From a virus: 30,299 nucleotides of DNA. Shown piece by piece: positions 12,746 through 22,300 of the stretch; position 1 is the stretch's first letter; each line of letters begins with the position of its first letter. A program made the position numbers and the translations under genes. Below the pieces are notes generated by a model. It saw nothing but the letters and a program-made list of their open reading frames with translations. It made no database searches and was not told where the DNA came from. The stretch spans positions 1 to 30,299 of the IMG/VR virus record IMGVR_UViG_3300029625_000050; one strand, 5' to 3'.

Positions 12746-13343
12746 GGAGGGCCAGGTTCAGCCGCGCCGGCGGCGTGGCGGTGCGCGCGGCCCGAGCCGT
12801 GCGCTGCAGCTCGTACGAGAACGGATGGATGCCGCGGACTGGCGCCCGCGCATCATTCGCTTGCGGGAGCCTGAGCCGGCCCAGCTGCCCTATGAGGAGT
12901 TCTGCCCGGGCGCATTCGCCGATGAGAACCGCACGCATTGCAGCGGATCCGGATTGCGAGTCAGTCGGGCCGGACTCAAGCAGGAGATCTGTGCGTGCGT
13001 CTACCGCTGCATCGCTCGCCGGTGCACTCACGAGTATCTGCTGATCGAGCACATTCCCAAGCCGATCCCGGCGCGACGCAGGGCCGTGTTCTTCAGCATG
13101 CCCCGGCATGAGTGGGCAGCCGACTTCTGGATGCTGGTGCAACGCGAGCTGGCGCCCAAGGACCTCGACATCTGGTATGGCATGCGCGTGTTGCAGTTGC
13201 CGTGGCGCGACGTAACCAGGCGTGCCCGGGTGGACCGCGGGACTCTGTTCCATGCGCTGTACCGGGCCGAGGCGATCATCGGCAAGGCCTGCCTCTGGCT
13301 GAAGCCGCACAGCTTATGGCCCCCGAGGGTGTACTGTGGCTGA
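12714..13343 (+). CDS. Cys-rich protein with C-terminal helix-turn-helix-like segment
   Basis: A 209-residue protein between the chaperone and tape-measure genes, where lambda has nothing. ATG 12714 overlaps the chaperone by 32 bases (a second ATG at 12732 is possible). The N-terminus is Arg-rich. Cysteines at EEFCPGAF, THCSGSG and CACVYRCIARRCTHEY could bind a metal. The C-terminal WRDVTRRARVDRGTLFHALYRAEAIIGKACLWLKPHSLWPP has the shape of a sigma-region-4 or antiterminator-Q-like helix-turn-helix. From memory, proteins with a similar 'DRGTFFHAVYRIE' segment occur in other phages as hypotheticals. A transcription role is possible, but expression among tail genes would be odd. Confidence 0.6.
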   Translation: MAATALMLTTEEGQVQPRRRRGGARGPSRALQLVRERMDAADWRPRIIRLREPEPAQLPYEEFCPGAFADENRTHCSGSGLRVSRAGLKQEICACVYRCIARRCTHEYLLIEHIPKPIPARRRAVFFSMPRHEWAADFWMLVQRELAPKDLDIWYGMRVLQLPWRDVTRRARVDRGTLFHALYRAEAIIGKACLWLKPHSLWPPRVYCG

Positions 13344-16300
13344 CAATCGTCTCGAACTGGTCGTCGAAGTCGACACGCGCAGCGCCAATGCCAACATCAA
13401 GAGCGTGAATTCCGCGCTCGGCTCGATGGAGCAGGCAGCCGTGCGCAGCGCGCGCGGAGCCTCGCAGGGCATCGACGGGATGACGCTCAGCATGGCAAAA
13501 GCTGTTGCGGCCGGCCAAGCGATCTACGGCGCCGTAATGGCGGCGGCGAGGGCGTTGCAATCCCTGACGCTCGGTGCTCTCCAATCGCAGGACGCTCTCG
13601 GCAAGACCGCGCAAAAGGTCGGCCTCGGCGTGAGCGAGCTCAGCGCGCTGCGTCACGCCGCCGAGCTGAGCGATGTGACGTTTGAGAGCCTTACCGTCTC
13701 GCTCGGGCGCTTCGCTTCCAACGTGGCCAGCGGCAGCAAGGAGCTGGATGTGCTGGGCGTCGCGACACGCAGGCAGGACGGGACGCTGCGCGCCACATCC
13801 GAGATCCTCGCGGACGTGGCCGATCGTTTCGCGGCGATGCCTGACGGCGTCAGCAAGACGGCGCTGGCTCTGGATCTCTTTGGCCGCTCCGGCAAGGATC
13901 TGATCCCGCTGCTCAATGGCGGTCGCGCAGGATTGGAGGAGATGGCCCGCGAGGCGCGCGCCCTCGGCCGCGTGATCGATGAGGACACAGCCAAACGCGC
14001 CGAGCATCTCAATGACAACATCACCAGGCTCAAGGGCGCGCTCGAAGGGCTGTCATTCGAGATTGCCCAGCGCGCCGTGCCGGCTGCCATCAGAATCACG
14101 GACGCGATGATCAGCTGGGTTCGAGAGGGCGGCATGGAGCGGCTCGTGCAGTATTTGCGAGATGCCGCCGAGTGGGCCAAGAACATCGGCGTCTGGATCG
14201 CCAGTTACGCCGTTGTCAAGCACGTGCTGGATCTGGCGAGCGCCATGCGCGCCGCAGCGATTGCTGCCGGCGGGCTCAATGCGGCGCTGCTCGCCAATCC
14301 GTGGGGTCTGGCTGCTGCCGGAGTGGCCACGCTCGGCATGGTGCTCTATCGCGAGAAGCAGCGGCTCGATGAATACCAGGAGTCGGCGGCAAAGGCCGCC
14401 GAAAAGATTGCCCTGCTAAAGCAGATCTCGGAGGGAGCCACGCTCGATCAACTGCGGAAGCAGGGCTACGACGAGGCCTCCATCCGCGCCGCAATCGGCG
14501 CTCCCGAGCGCATGGAGAGTCCGCGCCGCCTCGTGCAGGACATCGACGTCGAGGAACTCATCCGCCAGCGCGAGAAGGCCGCAGAGGCCGAGAAGCGGGC
14601 AGCAGAAATCCTCCGCCAGGCCCGCGAGAGTGAGCTGACTGGCGTCGCGAAAATCAGCGCCGAGTATGAGCGCTACCGCCGCGAGCTGGGCCTGACAGCC
14701 AAGGCGCAGCGGGATCTCGCCGAGGCAATGCAAATCCGCATCCGCGCCGAGGCGCGCGACGAGCTGCGCAAGGCCGCGGAGGGCGCTGCCGGCGAGATGG
14801 AGCGGCGCGCGGAGCTCGACCGCCGCGCTCAGGCCGAGCGGCTGCGGCAGGAGATTGAGTGGTCGTCCGAGACTCTGGAGATCGCCCAGCAGACAGCCCG
14901 CGAGCGCCTGCGCTATGAGGAGACTGCCGCAGAGCAAATGCGCGACGACCAGCTCCGGCAGCTCGATTTCGTCGGGGCGCGCACTGTCGAGCAGCAGATC
15001 GCTCTCCAGCAGCAGCGGCTGCAGATCGAGGAGGACTACCTGCTCCGGCGTTTCGCTTTGCGCGCCGATGAGCTGCGCCGCGAGTCCGAGCTGGAGATCT
15101 CCACAATGGAGGCGATCGCCCGGGCACGCGGTATCGCCGAGGAGCAGATCGCCGCGCGGCGAGATGCCATCCTCCAGGACTATGCCGAGCGCGCCCGGCA
15201 GCTGGAGGCCGAGACGCAGGCCGCCATCGACGCCGCGCGCGACAACGCCGCGATCCGGCAGACGCAGATTGTGCGCGACCAAAACCAGAGGATCTTTGAC
15301 TCGTTCAAGCGGCAGGCCGAGGGGGTGTTCGACGCGCTGCTCACCAGGTCTCAGTCCGTCTGGTCGGCGATGGGGAACGCGCTCAAGACTGCGCTGCTGA
15401 CCGCGATCAAGGAGGTCGTGACGAGCCGCATCGCGGCGATGCTGATGCAGCTCTTCGCCGGTGCGCGAATCCCTGTTACCTCGGTAGGGGGCGCAGGCCT
15501 CGGCATGGCCGGCGCGCTCCCGGCGATGGCCGGCATGATTCCAGGCGGCGCGATGGGCGGCAAGGGCACGCCGCCGTTCATCCCGTTGGGCGGGGGCGGC
15601 TTCGGAGGCCTTGGCGGGCTGCTCGGTGGCGCCGGCGGATTGCTGAATCTTGCCACAGTCGGCGGCCTCGGGTTGATGCTCGGCGGCATGGCCCGCGGCA
15701 ACGCGCTGCTGACGATCCTCGGCTCGTCCTTGGGCCTGGCGCGCGTCGGCATCATGGGCACCCAGCTTGGCATGGTCGGCGGCGCCGGGGCCGGCCTGAT
15801 GGCCGCTGGGCTCATGCGCGGCGGATGGGGCGGGTTCGGCATGAGCGCCGCCGGCGGCGCCATCCTCGGATGGCAGTTTGGCGGGCCGATCGGCGCGGCG
15901 ATCGGCGCAGGAGTTGGCGCGGTAGCCGGACTGTTCAGGATGTTCGTCAAGAGTGCCCAAGAGAAAGCCCGCGAGAAGATCAAAGCGACCTATGGCGTCG
16001 ACATCCGGGAGAAGAACATCCTCTCCGAGATTGTGAACATCGCGAAGCAGGCTTTCGGCGGCAACCTCGATCTCGCGATCCGAAGCCCTCAGATCCGCGA
16101 TCTGGTGGAGCTCTATGCGCTGTCGACGGGCCAGAGCACCGCTGGGCTCCCGGCCACAATGCGGCCAGTCTCGATGCTCGAGCAGGGCGGCAGCCTGTTC
16201 CAGCAGAGCTCCAGCGGTCTGACCCTGGATCGCATCGGCGGTGGTTCTCCGTCGGGCGCAGGCCCCATCGTGGTCAACATCACGGTGCCGGGCGCTCGGG

Positions 16301-16443
16301 AATTTTTCGAGCAGGAAACCGTGAGGGTTGTGGTGAACAACCCGCGCGCGGTGCAATCCGCTGCGATGACAGCGATGAAAGCCAACGCCGGCCGCCGCGA
16401 GACGGCCGCGTTGCAACTGACTCCAGGACTCATCACGGCATGA
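13336..16443 (+). CDS. Tail tape measure protein, lambda gpH-like
   Basis: A 1035-residue protein from a GTG at 13336 (after GAGGG), overlapping the previous stop. Residues 1-240 contain the tape-measure core, with ALRHAAELSDVTFESLTVSLGRFASNVASGSKELDVLGV and ALDLFGRSGKDLIPLLNGG. A hydrophobic patch lies at about 310-335, a long charged coiled coil at about 380-660, and a very Gly/Ala/Met-rich hydrophobic region at about 705-880, which could insert into the host membrane during DNA entry. In lambda-type tails, tape length sets tail length. At roughly 0.15 nm per residue this predicts a tail near 150 nm. Confidence 0.92.
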   Translation: MADNRLELVVEVDTRSANANIKSVNSALGSMEQAAVRSARGASQGIDGMTLSMAKAVAAGQAIYGAVMAAARALQSLTLGALQSQDALGKTAQKVGLGVSELSALRHAAELSDVTFESLTVSLGRFASNVASGSKELDVLGVATRRQDGTLRATSEILADVADRFAAMPDGVSKTALALDLFGRSGKDLIPLLNGGRAGLEEMAREARALGRVIDEDTAKRAEHLNDNITRLKGALEGLSFEIAQRAVPAAIRITDAMISWVREGGMERLVQYLRDAAEWAKNIGVWIASYAVVKHVLDLASAMRAAAIAAGGLNAALLANPWGLAAAGVATLGMVLYREKQRLDEYQESAAKAAEKIALLKQISEGATLDQLRKQGYDEASIRAAIGAPERMESPRRLVQDIDVEELIRQREKAAEAEKRAAEILRQARESELTGVAKISAEYERYRRELGLTAKAQRDLAEAMQIRIRAEARDELRKAAEGAAGEMERRAELDRRAQAERLRQEIEWSSETLEIAQQTARERLRYEETAAEQMRDDQLRQLDFVGARTVEQQIALQQQRLQIEEDYLLRRFALRADELRRESELEISTMEAIARARGIAEEQIAARRDAILQDYAERARQLEAETQAAIDAARDNAAIRQTQIVRDQNQRIFDSFKRQAEGVFDALLTRSQSVWSAMGNALKTALLTAIKEVVTSRIAAMLMQLFAGARIPVTSVGGAGLGMAGALPAMAGMIPGGAMGGKGTPPFIPLGGGGFGGLGGLLGGAGGLLNLATVGGLGLMLGGMARGNALLTILGSSLGLARVGIMGTQLGMVGGAGAGLMAAGLMRGGWGGFGMSAAGGAILGWQFGGPIGAAIGAGVGAVAGLFRMFVKSAQEKAREKIKATYGVDIREKNILSEIVNIAKQAFGGNLDLAIRSPQIRDLVELYALSTGQSTAGLPATMRPVSMLEQGGSLFQQSSSGLTLDRIGGGSPSGAGPIVVNITVPGAREFFEQETVRVVVNNPRAVQSAAMTAMKANAGRRETAALQLTPGLITA

Positions 16444-16883
16444 CAGACATGTGGCGACTGGCGAAAGCAGCTCTGGCAGTGGTTCTGTCTGCCTTTCTTG
16501 GGCTGCACATGATGATCCAACTCTTGATCTATGCCATCGCGTTCGATATCGCGACTGGACTCATCGCAGGCTGGATCGCCCGCGAGATCTCATCAGACGT
16601 CAGCCGCCGCGGCATCGCGCGCAAGGTGCTGGTATTGCTGGGCGTCGCCGCGGCTGAAGTTTTCGGAAGGATGAGCGGGCTCGAGGTCTCCGTCCCCTGG
16701 GGCGGGACGTGGGGCCTGGGCGCGGCTGTGGCGGGATACTACGCCATCCATGAGGCGATATCGATCGTCGAGAATCTTGTCCGCGCCGGCGTCCCGGCGC
16801 CGCAATTTATTGTTGACCGCCTGATGCAGTTGCGTCAGGCGGCAGAAACAAACCGAGGGGATCATGTTTCAGGCGCTCATTGA
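16440..16883 (+). CDS. Holin-like membrane protein
   Basis: A 147-residue protein whose ATG (16440) overlaps the tape-measure stop. Hydrophobic segments lie at about residues 10-25 (ALAVVLSAFLGLHMMI), 27-45 (LLIYAIAFDIATGLIAGWI), 62-75 (KVLVLLGVAAAEVF) and 85-105 (WGGTWGLGAAVAGYYAIHEAISIVE). The motif DIATGLIAGW and the late IHEAISIVENLVRAG resemble the Cph1/Bacteriophage holin family 4. It would form lesions in the inner membrane to release the endolysin. Confidence 0.8.
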   Translation: MTDMWRLAKAALAVVLSAFLGLHMMIQLLIYAIAFDIATGLIAGWIAREISSDVSRRGIARKVLVLLGVAAAEVFGRMSGLEVSVPWGGTWGLGAAVAGYYAIHEAISIVENLVRAGVPAPQFIVDRLMQLRQAAETNRGDHVSGAH

Positions 16884-17202
16884 CCGCATCAAACGGTGGT
16901 TCGGTTCGCTCGGGGCCGGCGTCGCCGTCGGCGTGCGTGAGGTCGCACCATACCTCCCAGACATCTATGCACTCGTGCGCCGAGCGGCTGAGCTCACGCC
17001 AACAAAATCCGATGACGAGATCCTGCGCGCGATGGACGAGCTGGGCGGTCCGGTGCTGTTTGACCCGGCCACGCCGGCCGCTGACCGTGGCCGCATCATC
17101 GGCGAGATTGTGCTGGCGGCGGCAAGGGCCCGATGGCCCAATCTGCCTGAGCGGCGCATCCGCCGGGCCATCGAGCTCGCCTACGGAGCCATTCGGCCAT
17201 GA
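16864..17202 (+). CDS. Hypothetical protein of the lysis cassette
   Basis: A 112-residue protein overlapping the holin-like gene by 20 bases, with GAGGGG before ATG 16864. The N-terminus is amphipathic (FQALIDRIKRWFGSLGAGVAVGVREVAPYLPDIYALV) and the rest is helical and charged, with LPERRIRRAIELAYGAIRP at the end. I do not recognise a family. Its place between holin and lysozyme-like genes, with overlaps on both sides, suggests a part in lysis, for example an antiholin or a regulator of the membrane step. Confidence 0.6.
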   Translation: MFQALIDRIKRWFGSLGAGVAVGVREVAPYLPDIYALVRRAAELTPTKSDDEILRAMDELGGPVLFDPATPAADRGRIIGEIVLAAARARWPNLPERRIRRAIELAYGAIRP

Positions 17203-17666
17203 CGAAACTCGAACTGATCGATCGCTTGGCGCGCGCGATGGCCGAGCGAGAGGGCTTCTACGTGACCGAGGAGCAGGCGAAAGCGCGCGGCATCACATGG
17301 CCAACCCTCGCTCAACGCAACGCCAATCCGGGCAACATCCGGCGATGGGCGGACGCTCGCGGCAAGCCTTACCCGACCTCAAAGGGCTACGTCGACTTCG
17401 TCGCTTGGGCCTCTGAGCGGTTCCCCGGGGCGTCGCGCGAGGAGCTGAGTCGCCGGGCGCTCGAGGAGGGCTGGCGCGTGCTGCGGGCGCTGATCGGCCA
17501 ATATCTGGATGGGCGCTACACCAACGGGCAGCCGCCCACGTTCGACGAGATGTTCCGGGTCTATGCCCCGAGCGCGGACAACAACGACCCGGCCGGCTAC
17601 GCCCGCTTCGTCGCAGCCAAGCTCGGCGCGCGGCCAGACCAACGAATAACGGATCTGATCCGATGA
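17199..17666 (+). CDS. Lysozyme-like endolysin
   Basis: A 155-residue protein starting at ATG 17199 in an ATGA overlap. It opens with LARAMAEREGFYV (Glu17 is a candidate catalytic acid) and has LAQRNANPGNIRRW at about 46-60, the NNPGNI-type motif found in phage structural lysozymes and transglycosylases. Later come GYVDFVAWASE and EMFRVYAPSADNNDPAGYARFVAAKLG, also typical of this group. It would cleave peptidoglycan after release through the holin lesion. There is no signal peptide, consistent with holin-dependent export. A virion-associated muramidase is the alternative. Confidence 0.75.
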   Translation: MTKLELIDRLARAMAEREGFYVTEEQAKARGITWPTLAQRNANPGNIRRWADARGKPYPTSKGYVDFVAWASERFPGASREELSRRALEEGWRVLRALIGQYLDGRYTNGQPPTFDEMFRVYAPSADNNDPAGYARFVAAKLGARPDQRITDLIR

Positions 17667-18349
17667 GCGTCAAGGACCGCATCCTGCTCGGGCTGCTCGC
17701 CGCCGTAGCGCTCGCGCTCGTATGGGCCATGGCTGAGGCTGCTCTCACCCTGCGCGCCTGGCGCGAGCTGCCGGGGGAGATCGTCGTCCTGGCGGATGAC
17801 AGGCTCGCAGATGTGGTCAGCAGAGCCGACGAGCAGATCAGCGCAGCGCGCGCGGATGCTGCGCGAGAGATCGCCCGCACGCGCTGGGCTCTCCTTGGGC
17901 GCGTGGATGGCCTGGCATCGCGGGTTGACGCCAGGCTGGGCGAGATCCAGAAGGAGGTGGCAGGTGTGTCGAGCCGGGCCCAGGAAGCGGCGTCCACCGC
18001 CACCTCCCTACTGGAAGATGCTCGTCCCGGGGTGCAGGCTTGGAGCAGTCTCAGCCCGTCGCTCGCGGCGAACACCTTGGGCCTGCTCGCCGCGGCGAAA
18101 GTGACGGCCGGCGAGTCAGCCCAGACCATGCGTCATGTGCGACTGGCCACGCCAGAGATCGTGCAGGCAATCCAGGCGTCGGCCATCGCGAGCCAGCAAG
18201 CCGCTCAATCCGCTGCCCAGACGAGCCAGAATCTGGCCGAGCTGACAAAGCCCGGGCCGCGATGGCTGCGGTGGGTCGGGCTCGGGGCGAGCGTGGCCGT
18301 GCCGGCGAGCCAAGTGGCTATGCCGATTGTGATCGGCAGGATCAAGTGA
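17663..18349 (+). CDS. Membrane-anchored coiled-coil protein, possible spanin-type role
   Basis: A 228-residue protein in an ATGA overlap with the lysozyme-like gene. An N-terminal transmembrane helix (ILLGLLAAVALALVWAMAEAALTL) is followed by a long Ala/Arg/Glu coiled coil (about 45-200), and a second hydrophobic segment lies near the C-terminus (WVGLGASVAVPASQVAMPIVIG). The order holin, lysozyme, membrane coiled coil fits an inner-membrane spanin, but the C-terminal hydrophobic helix and lack of an embedded outer-membrane lipoprotein gene are unusual. The true role is open. Confidence 0.6.
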   Translation: MSVKDRILLGLLAAVALALVWAMAEAALTLRAWRELPGEIVVLADDRLADVVSRADEQISAARADAAREIARTRWALLGRVDGLASRVDARLGEIQKEVAGVSSRAQEAASTATSLLEDARPGVQAWSSLSPSLAANTLGLLAAAKVTAGESAQTMRHVRLATPEIVQAIQASAIASQQAAQSAAQTSQNLAELTKPGPRWLRWVGLGASVAVPASQVAMPIVIGRIK

Positions 18350-18750
18350 TGCCAGGCTCTGTCCAAAACGCAAGCCCTGTCGCGGTCCTCCCCTGGAGCC
18401 TGTCCGTCGCCTTCGTCCGCAGCCATGAGTACCCGGTGCTCGACAACGAGTACCGCAACGGCGAATCGCAAAGGTCGGTCGAGGCAACGAACAGCCGCAA
18501 AGCGTGGCGGCTTGCCAAGCGGCTGACGCCGGCGCAGCTCGCGGCGCTTCGTGAGTTTTACGACGCCCGGCACGGCGCCAGTGAGGCCTTCTACTTTTAC
18601 GACCCGTACGAGACATCGCCGCGGTTCTCATACGACCCCACAGGTCAGTCGCTTGCGGGCAGGTACATGGTTCGGTTCGGCGGATCGTGGAGCCAGTCAG
18701 TCGGACTGGGCCGGGCCGATGTGACGATCGAACTGGTGGAGGTGGCATGA
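18349..18750 (+). CDS. Minor tail protein, gpM/DUF2460-like
   Basis: A 133-residue protein with ATG 18349 overlapping the previous TGA. The segment RLAKRLTPAQLAALREFYDARHGASEAFYFYDPYE, then GRYMVRFGGSWSQSVGLGRADVTIELVEV, is a conserved small tail domain seen in many siphophages, placed at the distal end of the tube between tape measure and tip. The N-terminal domain of the 1248-residue protein at 19366 has the same layout, so the two may be paralogous layers of the tip. Confidence 0.75.
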   Translation: MPGSVQNASPVAVLPWSLSVAFVRSHEYPVLDNEYRNGESQRSVEATNSRKAWRLAKRLTPAQLAALREFYDARHGASEAFYFYDPYETSPRFSYDPTGQSLAGRYMVRFGGSWSQSVGLGRADVTIELVEVA

Positions 18751-19361
18751 TTCGCACGCTACTCTTGCTGGCATGGTGCCTCGTTGCCGCAGCGCAAACG
18801 CAAATCCTCGACACGATTTACACGGGCACGGGTGCTCCGTTTCAAGGACGGATCGTAATCATCAGCCCAGATATGCGCACCAGGTCGGACCGGACGGTCG
18901 TGCGCGCGCGGACCGAGATTGATGTGCCGAACGGCCAGATCTCGCTCACACTGGAACCAAACGATACAGCCAGTCCGCCCAACACATTTTACGTGGTGCA
19001 GTATTTCCCCAAGCGCGGCCAGTCATGGTCAGAGCAATGGATCGTGCCGACTACCGATGCTCAGCTCAAAATCAGCGACGTGCGCGTCATCAGCAGCGGC
19101 GGCCTGTGGCCCGTGCCTCCGCCGCAGCAGCAGATGCCCAATTTCGCCGACTCGGAGGTTCCGGTTGGACCAGTGAATGGATCCAACCGCGTGTTTGAGC
19201 TCGCCTTCCAGCCATCGCCCCAGACCAGCCTGATCCTCACCAGGAACGGTCTCGTGATGAAGCGCGGGCTCGACTACACGCTTGCCGGCAAAACGGTGAC
19301 CTTCATCGCCGAGCAAACACCGCAGGTGGGCGACATCATCCTGGCCTGGTACCGCTACTGA
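18747..19361 (+). CDS. Signal-peptide-bearing tail-region protein
   Basis: A 204-residue protein in an ATGA overlap. It starts MIRTLLLLAWCLVAAAQ, which looks like a Sec signal peptide with cleavage after AAA, surprising for a virion part. The middle is beta-rich (GRIVIISPDM; LEPNDTASPPNTFYVVQYFPK). The C-terminal 65 residues, from VNGSNRVFELAFQPSPQTSLILTRNGLVMKRGLDYTLAG to VGDIILAWYRY, form a beta domain common in phage fibre and tip proteins. Either the leader is a hydrophobic segment used in assembly, or this protein is exported and acts at the cell surface. Confidence 0.7.
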   Translation: MIRTLLLLAWCLVAAAQTQILDTIYTGTGAPFQGRIVIISPDMRTRSDRTVVRARTEIDVPNGQISLTLEPNDTASPPNTFYVVQYFPKRGQSWSEQWIVPTTDAQLKISDVRVISSGGLWPVPPPQQQMPNFADSEVPVGPVNGSNRVFELAFQPSPQTSLILTRNGLVMKRGLDYTLAGKTVTFIAEQTPQVGDIILAWYRY

Positions 19362-19365
19362 TGCC

Positions 19366-22300
19366 ATGCCTGAATACCTCGGCAATGTGCCGATCCCCGA
19401 GATCACACCGAGCGGCGTGTTCCCCATCACGCCAGATTACCCGCTCGAGGTGCGCCGCGATCATCACGTCGTCGTTCAACAGTTTGGTTCGGGCAACGCC
19501 AAAATCGAGCAGCGCTTCCTGCTCGGCACAGGCGCGCGGCGCTTCACAATCCGCAAGCAACGGCTCCGCGATGCAGACCGCATAGCGCTCCGTAACTTCT
19601 GGGAGCAGAAGTACGGCGCTTTCGGAGCCTTCACCTACAACGCGCCGAATGACAACGGCGTTGGCGCCACGCCCGTCATCTGCCGCTTTGCGAACGAGCC
19701 CCTGACGTGGGAGATGGTCGCGGACTGGGCGTGCTCGCTGGGGGTCACGCTCATCGAGATCCCGCAGACGACGCCATCCTATCCGCTCAACCAGACCGTC
19801 AGCAGATTCCCTCCAGAAGCCCTGAAGCAAGCCCTGCTCGCGCAGGTCCAGGAAATCATTCCGCTCGTCAGGATCGTTCCCAAGCAGCAGGGTTACCCAT
19901 CCATCTACATCTCAGACCGGCGCTGCATTGTCGGCGGCCAGCTCTATCAGGCCCGCCTGATCGAATTCGAGGGAATCGCCCAGTCGCTCGGCGGCGAGTC
20001 GGACGAAGCCCGGTTCGTGTGCGGCAACGCCGACCGCGTCATGCGCGCGCTGGCCAATGACGTCGATCTCTACCGCGCGGAACTCGAGTTTGCCCTGTTC
20101 CATGTCGGCACTGGCATCAAGCTCGACCTGTGGAAGGGCGAGATTGTGGATTGGTCCTGCGACTCCGGGCCGGAGTTTCAGATCACGGCGGCTGACGGTC
20201 TCTACGAACTTAACCTACCCTATCCTACCAGGCGCATTTCCAGGACCTGCTGGAAGGCCTTCAACTCCGCCGCATGCCCGTTCAGTGCGCAGGGAGCACT
20301 GGATTTGGTGCACTTCCCCGAGGCCGACTCCACGCGTTGCGACAAGGGCTTTGAGACAGCAAACGGTTGCCGGGCGCACGGCATGGCCGATTATTTCGGC
20401 GGCATCGTCGCGAAACCTCAGAGTGTCAGGATCAAGGACAACTCGACTGGCGTCTGGGGCTTCGGCCGCTCGACACTTACCTCCGTCTCGCTCGTTGCGG
20501 ATTCGATCTACGACCAGGTTCTGCCCGAGATCTACACTGATTCGGCCATGCCGGTGAACGCCAAGATCGCCATGGGGCGCGACGAGAGCGACTTCTACTC
20601 GGCGGTGGGCATCGTGGGCGAGGGGCCGCTGGGCGCCTACGGCACGGGTCACAAGCTCGACGGGCAGTACCACCACGGCTACCCGGGTTCGCTCGGGCTG
20701 CTCGAAAACCTCGGGCCGGATCCGAATCCCACGGCATTCGGCTTCGATACCGACGCGCCCGTGATCACGGAACGGGCTGCAGGGACGGCCTTCGTCATGA
20801 TTCGCCGTTCGGACGCCAAGGGCTTGCAGCTTTCGCGATTGAGTGAGCACGCAATGGAAGTCATCGTTGCGCAGGGCTTGGGCGGCTGGACATGGACGGC
20901 GCCCGGCAATCGCACGTGGCGGCCAGCGCTCACCAACCCCATCTGGATCGCCGTGAACATGCTCCTGCGAGCGCGCGGCATCCGGATGGGCGCCAACGCC
21001 ACGGCTCAGCAGCTTGATTTCGCCGAGACGCTGTTTGACGTCGACGCGAGCGTAGCGGCCGCCTCGATCTGCGACGAGCAAGTGTCAAAGCTGGTGGGCA
21101 CGGGCACCGAGACCCAGTTCAAATTCCGCGGCGTCCTGCAAGAACAAAAACCACTGAGAGACTGGCTACAGGAGATCCTGGCGAACTGCCTCGGCTATTA
21201 CACGTTTGCCAACGGTAAACTCAAGCTCGGCGTCCGCGTCAACTCCTCGGCCGTCGAGGCCTTCACCGAGGGCAACATCCTCTTCCGCAGCCTGCAGCTC
21301 GCGCCGTTGCGGCCCAGCTTCAACCACATCACGGCGAATTTCGCCGATGAGGATTTCGGCTTCGTGGCGAACTCGGTCTCGCTCTATGACATCGACCATG
21401 CCGAGCTGGTCGGCGGAGGAGCGGGGCCGCTATTCCTGAAATCGAGCCTCAACCTTGCTGGGACCTCATCGAAGTCGCAGGCAGCGCGGATCATCACGGT
21501 TCGCTTGCGCGAAGAGCTCGGAGGCATCACGCCGGCCGAGTGGAAAGCCGCGCGCCAGGTCGCCTTCCGGACCACCGTGCTGGCTCTGAACACCGAGCCC
21601 GGCATGGTCTGCTCGCTCACTCATCCGGACATGCCGGGTGGTAGTGGCGAGTTCCGCGTCACCGGTTGGCGGCTCAACAAGGACTACTCGATCGACATCC
21701 AGGGCCGCACGGTGACGGACTCGATGTACGATCTCGTCGCTGGCCCCAAGCCGGCCGACGTGGTGCCCGAGCCGCCATCGGAGGAGATCTTCATCGACAC
21801 TGGCGTCCCCGGCGTGCTGAGCGGGACGCCGAAGCTGGGCGACTACGGCACCTTCGTGCTCGACGACATGGACGTGGCGCCAGACGCCACCGGCAACCGC
21901 AACATTGTGGGGGCGCGGGAGATCACGCTGACCCTCTACTACGTGGACGAGCTGACCACGGACCTCTGGGCCTCGATCGACCAGCCGCTCGGAAAAAGCA
22001 CGGACCCGGCCACTGTCATCTGCACCGTGAACCCGGACACCGGGCGCGTCTTCCGCGTCGGTGACTTCGTGGTCTTCAACGACGAATCCGCCGATCCGGA
22101 CAACCCGGGCCGCCGCTCGTATGAGTGCGCCCAGATCATCGGCCCCGGCGCGGAGGGGGATGTCGTGCCGTCGGGGACTTTCGTCCTCCAGCGCGCCTAC
22201 CCGGGCGTGCCCGGGGGCCAAGCCACATTCGGCACCCTGCGTTGCGCCCACCCGGCCGGCATTCGTTTCTACAAGCTCGACAAGAAGACTTTCACCTTCA

